Assembly (NCBI GenBank): GCA_029582155.1
Contig: CM055895.1
Location: 8,281,544-8,345,543 of the forward strand
Length of the DNA: 64,000 nucleotides
Source: Panopea generosa
Lineage: Eukaryota; Mollusca; Bivalvia; Adapedonta; Hiatellidae
Direction: 5' to 3'
Every line of letters starts with the position of its first letter. Position 1 is the stretch's first letter. Made by a program: the position numbers and the translations under genes. Under the pieces are notes generated by a model. The model saw nothing but the letters and a program-made list of their open reading frames with translations. It made no database searches and had not been told where the DNA came from. This document shows, one piece after another, positions 41,701-44,815 of this stretch.

Positions 41701-42984
41701 GAATGGAGGATGAATTCACGCTTTGTCAGGTAACTTCATTGTAACATGATAGCTTAATCGTCGTATTTTTGTTACCAAGATTGTTTAGTCATCATAAATG
41801 TATTTTATGAACAAAATAGCTTAGGCATTATATTTTATTAACAAAATAGCTTAATCATCATATTTTTGTTAATAGCAAGATAGCTTAATCATCATATTTT
41901 GTTAACAAGATAGCTTAATCATCATATTTTTTTAGCAAGATAGCTTAATCATCATATTTTTGTTAACAAGATAGCTTAATCATCATATTTTTTTAGCAAG
42001 ATAGCTTAATCATCATATTTTTGTTAACAAGATAGCTTAATCATCATATTTTTTTAGCAAGATAGCTTTATCATTATATTTTTGTTAACAAGATAGCTTA
42101 ATCATCATTTTTTGAGAGCTGAGTCAAAATAATTAGCTCATTATTTATTTAATATTTATTTAGTTGGCTAAATGAATCATACAAGGCTCTGTTGAGCATT
42201 AATATGAAACTTTGATCAATGAGTTTAATAAATTCAATAACAAATGAGCATGAATGTGAGATTGCATCACATGACACACAAAATAATAGTTACCTTCTAT
42301 TGTGGTGTATATTTCATCTCTACGAGGAACTTGAAGTTTCTGCCAGTGACGTTTACGTTTCAAAATAACATAGTTTTCTATATCTTGCTGATGCCATTTA
42401 GATGTTCGGGCAAGTCAGAAGTTAGCTCTGTGTTTTAGGTATTTTAGTTTGAGTGTCCTCCGTGACCGAGTGGTCGAAGGCATCTTCTCAAGATCACCTA
42501 CCTCTCATTGCTAAGGTTGTAGATTCGAATTCTGCTCGCTCCAAAAATTGTATGTGAGAAAGTTTCCAGTAACTTGCAGGACGGTGGTTCTACTCAGTCT
42601 GAATCACCATTTTATAAAAAAAGGTATTTTAGAAATAATACTTACAAGGACACTATCAAGTAATGAATTGGTAGTGATATTTACTAGGTTAATATAAAAA
42701 GTATGTCATGGGTTAATTACACACCTGTATCATAAATTATGTAATTTGTAAATTGTAGTGTATAATGTATATTTATTTATTGTTACAGAAACTGGAATTC
42801 TGATTTATGGAAGAAGTTATTTCGCATTTTACTGAATGTGCCAAGTTGTGATGAGATACCAGATCTGTCCGTAATTCGTCACGAGTTTGAACAGTATTTT
42901 GTGACGGAGTTGTTACAGAAATATAATCAGCAATGTGCAGACTTTAATAGAACTATCCTCAGTAATAAGAAAATGGCTCGGTGA
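5587..42984 (+). CDS. BUB1/BUB1B: MadBub-type mitotic checkpoint kinase (BUB1/BUBR1 family), 24 coding exons
   Basis: Exons: 5587-5729, 9863-9922, 12149-12293, 14239-14435, 16722-16882, 18805-19001, 20837-20934, 22482-22523, 23417-23631, 24808-24964, 25272-25385, 26202-26415, 27576-27732, 28606-28711, 30193-30328, 31143-31411, 32258-32649, 34630-34763, 36681-36767, 37841-37930, 39400-39566, 40674-40863, 41623-41729, 42789-42984. Every intron is GT-AG and the phases join without a break into 1,257 residues, longer than human BUB1 or BUBR1 (about 1,050-1,085). Domains by residue: KEN1 14-16, TPR about 50-185, ABBA-KEN2-ABBA 257-327, GLEBS about 371-403, helical Gln/Glu-rich 403-500, CD1 588-605, ABBA/KEN3 643-668, STP 754-756, LSPIME 803-808, kinase about 938-1257. 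Family knowledge: it acts at kinetochores and in the mitotic checkpoint complex, inhibiting APC/C-CDC20, binding BUB3 and PP2A-B56, and phosphorylating histone H2A when active. An alternative start at the next Met (5593) would shorten it by two residues. The call is firm; single-copy status is inferred. Confidence 0.95.
6035..6475 (+). mobile_element. Decayed LINE fragment (RT C-terminal region)
   Basis: Broken translation includes F-T-I-T-E-N-L-T-W-E-K-H-I, the CR1-like signature seen as L-G-I-T-I-S-K-D-L-T-W-N-K-H-I in the fragment at 8313-8960. Multiple frameshifts; inside intron 1. Confidence 0.7.
6885..7203. repeat. hAT-like MITE family B, copy 1
   Basis: About 319 bp with ends CAGGGTTCTCCACA and (inverted) CAGGCTTCTCCACAGG. 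Near-identical body to 39892-40190. CAGGG-type short TIRs suggest hAT; no 8-bp target duplication was found. Confidence 0.65.
7613..8030 (+). mobile_element. LINE fragment, 5' half, interrupted by a SINE
   Basis: Degenerate translation retains H-G-A-V-L-G-L-L-L-F-L-L, the RT region before the catalytic box, then the post-catalytic W-x-M-x-F-N-x-x-K region. Interrupted by the SINE at 8031-8275; continues at 8276-8960. Confidence 0.65.
8031..8275 (+). mobile_element. tRNA-derived SINE family 3, copy 1 (inserted in a LINE)
   Basis: tRNA-like head 'ctagtggttaaggc...ggttgaaagtttgcatcccgg' (A- and B-box-like), then a body ending in 'ataggggtaacactataataaac'. The reverse complement of a second copy lies at 16443-16692. 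It splits an older LINE. Confidence 0.75.
8276..8960 (+). mobile_element. LINE fragment, 3' half
   Basis: Encodes in pieces L-G-I-T-I-S-K-D-L-T-W-N-K-H-I-D and then a 164-codon run with I-E-P-I-Q-R-W-A-A-H-W...L-N-W-R-R-L-D, the usual CR1-like RT C-terminus. Stops and frameshifts present. Confidence 0.75.
8961..9862. other. Intron 1 remainder, nothing recognised
   Basis: AT-rich, no exon signature and no repeat shared with the rest of the window. Confidence 0.4.
9863..9922 (+). CDS. BUB1/BUB1B: MadBub exon 2 (start of TPR domain)
   Basis: Sixty bases, residues 48-67. The acceptor follows a T-rich tract ending TTTACAG and the donor is GTAAAC. Encodes the start of the TPR fold, with the family-typical G-D-D-P-L-E-V-W-Y-R pattern (compare G-N-D-P-L-D-V-W-D-R in BUBR1). 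Confidence 0.93.
10387..10668 (-). mobile_element. tRNA-derived SINE family 1, copy 1
   Basis: On the minus strand: tRNA-like head with A box (TAGCTCAGTCAGTTA) and B box (GTTTCGAGTTCGAATCCC-like), a conserved central body, and tail ...TGATGCTAAATATTCAGTCA. Full length, about 280 bp. Confidence 0.85.
10669..11387. other. Intron 2 sequence, nothing recognised
   Basis: AT-rich with no supported exon or repeat. Confidence 0.35.
11388..11449 (+). promoter_or_regulatory. Cluster of ETS, CRE and YY1-like motifs in intron 2
   Basis: ACGGAAGTG (ETS-like, 11388-11396), TGACGTCA (perfect CRE, 11403-11410) and AAAATGGCGGC (YY1-like, 11439-11449) lie within 62 bp, in a locally GC-richer block. This grouping is typical of housekeeping promoters. 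It could be an internal promoter or enhancer, or a piece of a mobile element; no first exon was identified. Confidence 0.35.
11604..11844. repeat. piggyBac-like MITE family C, copy 1
   Basis: TTAA at both edges, ends related to CTTTACTCCATAGATA and (inverted) TATGAAGTAAAGAG. The centre is a near-perfect hairpin (gtgcaggaagagttcagattg with its inverse around 11665-11722). Related copies lie at 36361, 39129-39341 and 52170-52397. Confidence 0.7.
12149..12293 (+). CDS. BUB1/BUB1B: MadBub exon 3 (TPR)
   Basis: Residues 68-116. Contains the Y-I-R-W-A-E-Q-T-F-P-K-G-G segment, equivalent to the conserved W-x-E-x-x-x-P-x-G-G of Mad3/Bub1 TPR domains, then an L-T-T-I-L-E-R helix. In human proteins this domain binds KNL1 KI motifs. 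Donor GTAAAT. Confidence 0.93.
12294..13440. other. Intron 3, upstream part
   Basis: AT-rich. At 12532 a CAGGGCTTTTCC string resembles a hAT end, and 'aaattttatgcct' is repeated nearby (12583, 12648). No matching right end found and no exon. Confidence 0.3.
13441..14238 (+). repeat. 55-bp tandem array of the exon 4 splice acceptor plus exon start (14 decoy copies)
   Basis: Fourteen units run head-to-tail into the true exon 4. Each has a pyrimidine tract and acceptor ('gttttccatctacag') followed by ~30 bases matching the exon start ('gctgatgtatgcaatgatcc...'), then diverges at 'gattttatgtt' back into intron sequence. Typical spacing is exactly 55 bp (13735, 13790, ... 14129, 14184, 14239). 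Since 55 is not divisible by three, splicing at a decoy shifts the frame; from the last decoy a TGA appears at 14241-14243. Confidence 0.92.
14239..14435 (+). CDS. BUB1/BUB1B: MadBub exon 4 (TPR); acceptor lies at the end of a 55-bp repeat array
   Basis: Residues 117-181. Starts A-D-V-C-N-D-P-L-E-I-Y and includes F-Y-E-A-W-A and R-A-D-A-I-Y-L-E-G, matching BUBR1 Y-x-x-W-A and K-A-D-A-I-F-Q-E-G. Strong donor GTAAGT. The first ~30 exon bases and the preceding acceptor are the last member of a tandem array (see 13441-14238). This copy is the one used because only it continues into conserved coding sequence in the right phase. Confidence 0.93.
14512..14776 (+). mobile_element. tRNA-derived SINE family 4
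   Basis: Head 'ggtggtcatgggatagcgtg...gggtcgtgggttcgatcccc' has A- and B-box-like elements, followed by 'tcataccaaagact' and a body ending 'cgtcacaataaagctgaaat'. A second head starts at 63921 and shares the 'tcataccaaagact' junction. Confidence 0.75.
14968..15884. mobile_element. TIR element D, about 0.92 kb, TA-flanked
   Basis: Starts TACTGTGAAATCATTTATTT and ends AATTAATGATTTCACAGTA, extended by CGTGGGTA / TACCCCACG. The longest inner frame (14963-15193) has no transposase signature. Inferred Tc1/mariner-type non-autonomous element. Confidence 0.7.
15942..16200. repeat. Dispersed repeat E, copy 1
   Basis: Begins 'cctccactttgcgaaaagcg' and includes 'gacaaaacacaagctaagtt' and 'gcatttgtcgttctacagtt', all repeated with small changes at 38185-38400. 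Confidence 0.65.
16443..16692 (-). mobile_element. tRNA-derived SINE family 3, copy 2
   Basis: Reverse complement of the element at 8031-8275, with the tRNA-like head at its right edge (B box as 'accgggattcaaacctt'). It ends about 30 bp upstream of the exon 5 acceptor. Confidence 0.78.
16722..16882 (+). CDS. BUB1/BUB1B: MadBub exon 5
   Basis: Residues 182-235. Begins E-E-F-Q-K-R-V-A-R-Q, which corresponds to the end of the BUBR1 TPR region (Q-F-Q-A-R-V-S-R-Q). A polar, basic linker rich in K, R, Q and T follows. The acceptor is the first AG of GCAGAG; using the second AG breaks the frame. A minus-strand SINE ends 29 bp upstream. Confidence 0.9.
16883..18804. other. Intron 5, mostly nothing recognised
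   Basis: AT-rich. A GC-richer patch at 18590-18716 has an inner palindrome (gtcgcatgcgac) and ends 'ctgggggaaaccctg', like an inverted hAT end (CAGGGTTTCCCCCAG). No partner end found. Confidence 0.3.
18805..19001 (+). CDS. BUB1/BUB1B: MadBub exon 6 (ABBA1 and KEN box 2)
   Basis: Residues 236-301. Contains the ABBA-like motif I-Q-I-F-C-D-E (257-263, aligning with BUBR1 I-T-V-F-D-E) and the second KEN box in N-K-E-N-E-K-K-A-G-V-W (KEN at 288-290; compare A-K-E-N-E-L-Q-A-G-P-W). The donor GTGTGA is weak, and a poly-A tract plus an inserted SINE begin within ~35 bp of it. Confidence 0.93.
19036..19260 (+). mobile_element. tRNA(Leu/Ser)-like SINE family 2, copy 1
   Basis: Head 'tcctctgaggccgagtggtctaaggc' followed by body 'gagaaagtttgccagttac...ggtcttcctccaccaataaaactgg' and tail '...atatgacctgaaatg'. 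Inserted just after a poly-A tract and within ~35 bp of the exon 6 donor. Confidence 0.82.
19501..20590. mobile_element. TIR element F with internal AAGGTCA-rich subrepeats
   Basis: Left end AATACCTGTGTTTAGGGTTAC and right end GTAACCCTAAACACAGGTATT are inverted. Inside are several ~120-bp degenerate units built on 'gtaactttgtcat...gatcaacatgacatgatg...aaggtcaaggtcacactt'. A related block without these TIRs lies at 23680-24465. Confidence 0.7.
20837..20934 (+). CDS. BUB1/BUB1B: MadBub exon 7 (ABBA2)
   Basis: Residues 302-333. Contains S-F-T-V-H-V-D-D (F at 322), which fits the ABBA consensus F-x-[ILV]-[FHY]-x-[DE] and sits where BUBR1 has its second ABBA motif after KEN2. It completes the ABBA-KEN-ABBA cassette that grips CDC20. 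Confidence 0.92.
21069..21590. repeat. 18-bp minisatellite in intron 7
   Basis: About 23 units of AGCATGACTAAGTGGTCC up to 21487, with variants (agcatgtctaag, insertions of ttg), then a few more at 21548-21590. The 18-bp period keeps frames open on both strands; these are not genes. Confidence 0.93.
22158..22280 (+). mobile_element. SINE family 2, truncated copy (body and tail)
   Basis: Matches from 'gttacttgcggaaggatggtg' through 'ggtcttcctccgccaatata' to 'gaaaatgccattaaacccca'. The tRNA-like head is missing. Confidence 0.7.
22482..22523 (+). CDS. BUB1/BUB1B: MadBub exon 8 (42-bp microexon)
   Basis: Encodes about 14 residues (R-T-P-A-K-M-P-E-I-G-N-Q-I-L) between the ABBA2 and GLEBS regions. 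The acceptor is TTTTCAG and the donor GTATCT. It is phase 2 on both sides, so skipping would keep the frame and could yield an isoform. Support is the splice sites, the phase and the lack of stops rather than a recognised motif. Confidence 0.78.
23024..23236. repeat. MITE family A copy 2
   Basis: TIRs ATTTGTTTGCTGTGCTCC and GGAGCATGGCAAACAATAT flank ~200 bp including 'gtgggtaggtaggtagct'. In intron 8, ending about 180 bp before exon 9. Confidence 0.7.
23248..23375. repeat. Dispersed repeat G, copy 1
   Basis: 'aatcttctggggtagaaccagtac...agtgtctttctcatggac' resembles 59960-60090 ('gtcttcctggttaaaaccagtac...agtgtcttgctcaaggac') and 56955-57060. Possibly another tRNA-derived SINE. Confidence 0.45.
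23417..23631 (+). CDS. BUB1/BUB1B: MadBub exon 9 (GLEBS motif, BUB3 binding)
   Basis: Residues 348-419. Y-C-K-D-K-I-Y-C-G-A-E-E-Y-S-F-E-E-L-R-A (379-398) is a near-exact GLEBS motif, the segment that binds the BUB3 propeller; the paired acidic residues E389-E390 are retained. The exon then enters a charged helix. Donor GTAGAA. Confidence 0.94.
23680..24465. repeat. AAGGTCA-rich dispersed repeat, intron 9 copy
   Basis: Same subrepeats and order as the interior of the element at 19501-20590, ending at the same 'tatcattattttt(c)acagaccattt'. This shows a common source. No TIRs seen here. Confidence 0.7.
24808..24964 (+). CDS. BUB1/BUB1B: MadBub exon 10 (charged helix)
   Basis: Residues 420-471, dominated by E, K, R, Q and L (for example L-E-L-E-R-Q-L-L-L-D-K-A-E). 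This fits a long single helix or coiled coil that continues from the GLEBS exon, as in the BUBR1 region after GLEBS. Donor GTCAGT. Confidence 0.9.
25272..25385 (+). CDS. BUB1/BUB1B: MadBub exon 11 (glutamine-rich helix)
   Basis: Residues 472-509, very rich in glutamine (Q-R-Q-Q-Q-V-L-E-Q-N-I-Q-Q-R-L-Q-E-Q-Q-Q), continuing the helical segment. Donor GTAGGT. Intron 10 is only 307 bp, the shortest in the gene. Confidence 0.88.
25627..25904 (-). mobile_element. SINE family 1, copy 2
   Basis: Full-length minus-strand copy: tail 'ttgattgattgaatatttag' at the left, tRNA-like head with 'gggattcgaactcacgacc' (B box inverted) at the right. Confidence 0.87.
26202..26415 (+). CDS. BUB1/BUB1B: MadBub exon 12 (disordered linker)
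   Basis: Residues 510-581. Low-complexity N/Q/S-rich sequence with no recognised motif, probably disordered. Acceptor TTTTACAG and donor GTATGT are good, and the phases fit exons 11 and 13. Confidence 0.87.
26590..27150. repeat. Dispersed repeat H with three ~170-bp internal units
   Basis: Three degenerate units each contain 'atcaataacttnt...', 'ttataaaatacag' and 'aaattttacangagttatgg'. A partial copy lies at 40205-40500. Confidence 0.6.
27307..27571 (+). repeat. 85-bp tandem repeat ending at the exon 13 acceptor
   Basis: Three units ('ggttgaagaagacttctgacagcatgaattatgg...ttgtacatttgtgttgttatttt') spaced 85 bp. The last one runs into the real acceptor: 'gtgttgttatttAG' at the exon versus 'gtgttgttatttTGG' in the upstream units, so the decoys lack the AG. 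Confidence 0.85.
27576..27732 (+). CDS. BUB1/BUB1B: MadBub exon 13 (BUB1-type CD1 motif)
   Basis: Residues 582-633. S-P-T-V-N-T-K-E-A-L-R-L-V-M-G-M-F (588-604) closely matches the BUB1 conserved domain 1, S-P-T-V-x-T-K-E-A-L-x-x-I-M-x-M-F. In BUB1 this segment is phosphorylated by CDK1 and MPS1 to recruit MAD1. Vertebrate BUBR1 is not known to recruit MAD1 this way. The acceptor is the end of an 85-bp tandem repeat. Confidence 0.92.
27775..28395 (-). mobile_element. Probable LINE 3' end fragment
   Basis: On the minus strand a short frame reads V-E-D-K-F-H-F-F-F-E-C-N-E-Y, the C-x-x-C...V-E-D-x-x-H-F-x-x-x-C finger seen at LINE C-termini (the fragment at 57880-58860 has C-P-F-C-N-T-V-E-D). 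AT-rich 3' sequence down to 'aggcctttattacttaataaa' follows. Confidence 0.55.
28413..28551 (+). mobile_element. SINE family 1, short form
   Basis: tRNA-like head 'gggcccggttagctccc...catgagttcaaatcttcgccc' joined directly to the 3' part 'gattgtctgttagctctcgatggc...ctaaatattcaaacaaac'; the central ~130 bp is missing. It ends about 55 bp before exon 14. A second copy of this short form is at 57603-57740. Confidence 0.8.
28606..28711 (+). CDS. BUB1/BUB1B: MadBub exon 14 (second ABBA cluster and KEN box 3)
   Basis: Residues 634-668. After a glycine-rich start come F-V-I-Y-D-E (643-648, an exact ABBA consensus), then V-V-V-Y-E-D-K-E-N (660-668), an ABBA-like motif fused to a third KEN box. Human BUB1 has one comparable F-H-V-F-E-D...K-E-N site here; this exon has two tandem ABBA-like strings. 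Donor GTACAT. Confidence 0.9.
28797..29030 (+). mobile_element. SINE family 2, copy 2
   Basis: Full-length: head 'tcctccgtggctaagtggtctaaggcg', body 'gagaaagtttgcccgttac', tail '...gttgaaaataacgttaata'. Starts 85 bp after exon 14. Confidence 0.82.
29446..30108. mobile_element. TIR element I (TTAAAGGGATTATATTGGCA), containing a SINE
   Basis: Perfect-looking 20-bp inverted ends, TTAAAGGGATTATATTGGCA at the left and its inverse at the right, both including TTAA. Inside lies a family 1 SINE (29664-29877). The flanks (29400-29445 and 30109-30150) resemble MITE family A, so the element may itself be nested. Confidence 0.75.
29664..29877 (-). mobile_element. SINE family 1, headless copy inside TIR element I
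   Basis: Starts with (TTGA)n tail 'ttgattgattgattgattg', matches the family body through 'gacacaatgtcgtatatcaa', and stops at 'catcacggagactcg', where the tRNA-like head should begin. Confidence 0.82.
30193..30328 (+). CDS. BUB1/BUB1B: MadBub exon 15 (linker)
   Basis: Residues 669-714. Proline- and serine-rich (S-P-P-S-A-M-R-P-V-P-K-R-S-P-M) with an acidic end; several S-P sites could be CDK targets. No named domain. Acceptor TTTTCAG and donor GTAAGT are strong. Confidence 0.88.
31143..31411 (+). CDS. BUB1/BUB1B: MadBub exon 16 (S-T-P Plk1-type docking region)
   Basis: Residues 715-803. H-S-F-A-A-A-A-R-C-A-S-T-P (744-756) matches the block shared by BUB1 and BUBR1 (F-x-x-A-A-x-x-x-S-T-P), in which the CDK-phosphorylated S-T-P recruits the Plk1 polo-box. 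The last residues (N-L) supply the leucine of the LxxIxE motif completed in exon 17. The donor GTTTGG is weak, but the phase and motif support it. Confidence 0.9.
31861..32014 (-). mobile_element. SINE family 1, diverged partial copy
   Basis: Matches 'gtcatcaagggcttactgaac', 'taaccagtacttgagcacacc' and 'gtaactgatagctttcccacttg' of the body; head absent; more diverged than other copies. Confidence 0.65.
32258..32649 (+). CDS. BUB1/BUB1B: MadBub exon 17 (KARD / PP2A-B56 docking, pre-kinase linker)
   Basis: Residues 804-934. Together with the last codon of exon 16 it forms L-S-P-I-M-E (803-808), a match to the LxxIxE B56-binding motif at the core of the BUBR1 KARD (L-S-P-I-I-E). A serine/acid-rich linker follows, with a conserved-looking D-N-Y-I-D-I-E-E-Y segment before the kinase. 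Donor GTGTGT. Confidence 0.92.
32717..33533. repeat. Dispersed repeat J, about 0.8 kb, intron 17
   Basis: Starts 'aggtcacttaagactttgtc...cctattgcgatcgcc' and ends 'aatcaggtgactgtaaggcc...tctcttg', so the edges are inverted around GGTCAC/GGTGAC. Two ~430-bp halves repeat each other (32885-33130 and 33200-33480, both with 'aggaagcact...acaaat'). From memory this resembles a family common in bivalve genomes; not checked. Confidence 0.6.
33534..34629. other. Intron 17 remainder
   Basis: AT-rich. The part at 34385-34530 ('gtctagtctgtaac...aagatcaatgtcacattttt') is a remnant of the AAGGTCA-rich repeat. No exon seen before 34630. Confidence 0.35.
34630..34763 (+). CDS. BUB1/BUB1B: MadBub exon 18 (kinase glycine loop and catalytic lysine)
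   Basis: Residues 935-979. Y-N-I-I-A-K-I-G-E-G-G-F-A-K-I-Y is the glycine-rich loop (946-951) and E-I-A-I-K ends with the ATP-anchoring lysine K979. Both are intact, unlike in the vertebrate BUBR1 pseudokinase. Donor GTAACA. Confidence 0.94.
34764..35887. other. Intron 18, first part, nothing recognised
   Basis: AT-rich, no exon, no shared repeat identified. Confidence 0.35.
35888..36312. repeat. 34-bp AT-rich minisatellite, intron 18
   Basis: About 12 imperfect units of 'catttactgaaaacaattagcaatatttatatgt', with length variation. Confidence 0.88.
36361..36400. repeat. piggyBac-like MITE family C, end fragment
   Basis: TTAACCCTTTACTCCATAGA followed by 'tacacgttttcc', the best-preserved copy of the family C terminus, including the TTAA target site. 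Confidence 0.65.
36681..36767 (+). CDS. BUB1/BUB1B: MadBub exon 19 (kinase N-lobe)
   Basis: Residues 980-1008. V-E-K-P-A-Q-K-W-E-F-Y-I aligns with BUB1 V-Q-K-P-A-N-P-W-E-F-Y-I and is followed by the helix C region (N-E-L-Q-D-R-L). Phase 0 at both ends. Donor GTATGT. Confidence 0.93.
37841..37930 (+). CDS. BUB1/BUB1B: MadBub exon 20 (kinase N-lobe to hinge)
   Basis: Residues 1009-1038. F-F-K-N-G-S-C-L-V-T-E-Y-Q-P-Y-G-T-L-L matches BUB1 L-F-Q-N-G-S-V-L-V-G-E-L-Y-S-Y-G-T-L-L across strands 4-5 and the hinge. Phase 0 both sides. A SINE copy starts about 30 bp after the donor. Confidence 0.93.
37961..38158 (+). mobile_element. SINE family 2, copy 3 (head truncated)
   Basis: Begins inside the tRNA-like head ('ttacctctcactgctaagtctggggttcaagcc') and continues through the family body to 'gttgaaaatggccttaaaccc'. 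Starts about 30 bp after the exon 20 donor. Confidence 0.78.
38182..38540. repeat. Dispersed repeat E, copy 2
   Basis: 'cacctgctttgcgaaaagtg' through 'gcatttgtcgttctaaagtt', followed by an internal repeat of 'tttccatgcaataactta'. Homologous to 15942-16200. Confidence 0.65.
38990..39090. repeat. MITE family K fragment
   Basis: 'atttagcagccacctgtgttaagcagcc' and 'agctgtttaatacaggttag' match the interior of the ACAGTCAAACCTGT family (44816, 45495, 54940, 61664). Confidence 0.5.
39129..39341. repeat. piggyBac-like MITE family C, copy 2
   Basis: TTAACCCTTTACTTCATATA at the left and TTAA at the right; internal 'gtgcaggaagtgttcagattg' hairpin. It ends about 60 bp before the exon 21 acceptor. Confidence 0.72.
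39400..39566 (+). CDS. BUB1/BUB1B: MadBub exon 21 (kinase catalytic loop)
   Basis: Residues 1039-1093. I-I-H-G-D-I-K-P-D-N-F-L-V is the BUB1-type catalytic loop, with catalytic D1083, K1085 and N1088 all present. Donor GTAAGT. Confidence 0.95.
39892..40190. repeat. hAT-like MITE family B, copy 2
   Basis: Near-identical to 6885-7203 from CAGGGTTCTCCACAGG to ATGGCCTGTGGAGAAGCCTG, lacking ~15 bp near the right end. CAATC occurs just outside both edges, a possible partial target duplication. Confidence 0.68.
40205..40500. repeat. Dispersed repeat H, partial copy
   Basis: 'ccaatcaataactttggaaggg', 'ataattataaaatacaggtcaagg' and 'gagttatggacacc' match units at 26590-27150. Confidence 0.55.
40674..40863 (+). 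CDS. BUB1/BUB1B: MadBub exon 22 (DFG and activation segment)
   Basis: Residues 1094-1157. L-I-D-F-G-Q-S-I-D-M carries the Mg-binding D1118 (DFG; BUB1 has DLG). G-T-T-F-L-A-K-V-N-T...F-Q-C-I-E-M is the BUB1-like activation and P+1 segment. Donor GTAGTC. Confidence 0.95.
41033..41272. repeat. MITE family A copy 3
   Basis: TIRs ATATGTTTGCCATGCTCCTA and GGAGCACAGCAAACAAATAT around ~240 bp. Intron 22. Confidence 0.72.
41623..41729 (+). CDS. BUB1/BUB1B: MadBub exon 23 (kinase C-lobe)
   Basis: Residues 1158-1192. T-D-L-F-G-L-A-G-T-I-H-V-L-I-F corresponds to the helix F segment (BUB1 D-Y-F-G-V-A-A-T-V), including the structural aspartate. Donor GTAACT. A 31-bp minisatellite starts just downstream. 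Confidence 0.93.
41745..42112. repeat. 31-bp minisatellite in intron 23, with dimer structure
   Basis: About 11 units of 'aagatagcttaatcatcatatttttgttaac'. From ~41900 two variants alternate ('ttgttaacaag' / 'tttttagcaag'), giving a ~62-bp higher-order unit. Confidence 0.9.
42455..42620 (+). mobile_element. SINE family 2, copy 4 (3' truncated)
   Basis: Head 'gtcctccgtgaccgagtggtcgaaggc' and 'gtagattcgaattctgctcgctcc', then body to 'ggtggttctactcagtctga', ending in an A-rich tract. About 170 bp upstream of exon 24. Confidence 0.78.
42789..42984 (+). CDS. BUB1/BUB1B: MadBub exon 24 (kinase C-lobe end, stop)
   Basis: Residues 1193-1257 and TGA at 42982. D-L-W-K-K-L-F-R-I-L-L-N-V-P matches BUB1 D-M-W-N-E-F-F-H-V-M-L-N-I-P, and the helical tail ends about where human BUB1 ends, so the C-terminus looks complete. 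Confidence 0.94.
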
Positions 42985-44317
42985 TATGTGCAATAGCTTT
43001 ATTTATACACAAGAAATGAGCCACACTCACAAGAACTGAGTCACATAAACAAGAAATGTGCCACATACATGTACATGTATAAGAGAAATGTGCCACATAC
43101 ACAATTGCCACATTTGATGACGGGTTTATTTCTTTAATGTTCTCATTTAGGATTTGTAAAGTTCATGTGATGATAATATGGTGTGATACTTTAACGCTGA
43201 TCAGTGACACCTCAATTGACCTGATGCGAGAGCCAGGATCGCTCCACCCATTGGCCACGTGGCATTGTTTGTCTAAGTAAATAGTGTTTACTAAGAGACC
43301 ATTACTTGTCTAAGGAAAATGGTCACCTTGGAAACAATATTGATTGCTAATTGGATTATTGTTTGATTGACAGCCAGAGTTGGGTCAATTCATATTTAAA
43401 GTGCCAGGCAGAATTGCATTGTTCATACAAATAATGACAACATTTAAATAACAATAACATGTGTATAAAATAGTTATTGTATGATATTCGTATGAATAAC
43501 AAATCTTTCTATGACATTCTTATATTGTTCATTTTCATAATGTATATTGAGATTTATTATAAAAGTCACTTAATATACATGCAGACATAAGACATACTTA
43601 GACATAGAATGGAGCCAGCTCTACCCACTTATGTCTGTCACATAGCAGTGAGATTTGAGCATGTTGATTGGTCAGTCACATAGCAGTGAGATTTGAGCAT
43701 GTTGATGGTCAGCCACATAGCAGTGAGATTTGAGCAAGTTGACTGGTCAGTCACATAGCAGTGAGATTTGAGCATGTTGATTGGTCAGTCACATAGCAGT
43801 GAGATTTGCGCATGTTGATTGGTCAGTTGCTTCAGCAATAGTTAAATAAGCATTAAAGTACTGTGCATTGTGGGAAGGCAGAATTCCCTACTTTTTCATT
43901 CGGGTTAAGCAGATCTGACTTGGGAGATATCAGGGACCAGGGTAGACTTGGACATATTAGTATTTGATCAGATCATTAATAGTGTTCTTTATGATAAAAA
44001 AATAGAGCTGACTTCAATGATTTTATGTTAATGACAACTAGTCAAATGAAGAACAGGTTGAATTGAGACAGAGAGATATTGAAATGTCATTGTTTCCATT
44101 TTCTCATACAAACTTAGTCACAAAGATGTTTTGACCAATTGAAAAGAAAAATAGTAGAGTTTTTTTATTCAGTGCTTAAAAAGGAGTAATAGATCCGTTA
44201 TTAAATGTTACTCCGGAGTTCCTTAGTATGACATCGATAGACTGATTTCAAATTTCTATTTAATTTTATAGTCATGTGTGTTTGTTGCAATGTATGGTTA
44301 AACTGTAAACAGTGATA
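42985..44317 (+). other. Probable 3' UTR / downstream flank of MadBub
   Basis: No coding exon seen. Begins with an imperfect repeat of 'caagaaatgtgccacata'-like units (43010-43105) and contains the 38-bp tandem repeat at 43637-43830. Otherwise AT-rich unique-looking sequence. Confidence 0.4.
43637..43830. repeat. 38-bp minisatellite downstream of MadBub
   Basis: Five copies of 'cacatagcagtgagatttgagcatgttgattggtcagt', starting at 43639, 43677, 43714, 43752 and 43790. Confidence 0.92.
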
Positions 44318-44328
44318 AATAAAATAAA
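44318..44328 (+). terminator. Candidate polyadenylation signal, MadBub gene
   Basis: Two overlapping AATAAA hexamers (44318-44323 and 44323-44328), about 1.33 kb after the stop codon and in an AT-rich context. No better tandem signal was seen between 42985 and here. The true 3' end needs transcript data. Confidence 0.4.
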
Positions 44329-44815
44329 ATGCTAATATAGGTGAACATTGTCATGTATACATCATCCCATTAGTAAGAGTTCATAAGTGGTGAGTTCATT
44401 TCCCAGCTCAGCCTAATGTCCTCTCACAAAAAAACACAATTAGTTCTGGTTCTACCAAGCAAGCGTACTCTAAGAGAGATTCATACATTTTATAAGCTCT
44501 GAGCTTAATTGGCTATTTGAGCCAAAGTAAAGGAGTATAAACTAAAATGATCCCTTAAATGTACAAAAAGTACCAAATATATAAGAAATAAAAAGGTATG
44601 TATGTGCTTCCATTTTGAACTAATGAGGCAGCATATTCTGCATACATGTTCTATACAAATTATTGCAACCCTCACTTGATATGGTTACCTTAACCACCGC
44701 TGGTAAATATGTTGGATTACCTTATCTCCTGAGAGACGAAGCCCAGAGAGCAATTTACTTGTCTGATATAATCATGAGAGATAATGTTGGTAGCCGTATT
44801 AAATTAGGTTAAGAA

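Noticed and set aside
5587-42984. Two separate genes, a Mad3-like 5' part and a BUB1 kinase 3' part
   Set aside because: All 24 exons join in phase without an internal stop, no polyadenylation-plus-promoter break is evident between them, and the motif order matches full-length BUB proteins.
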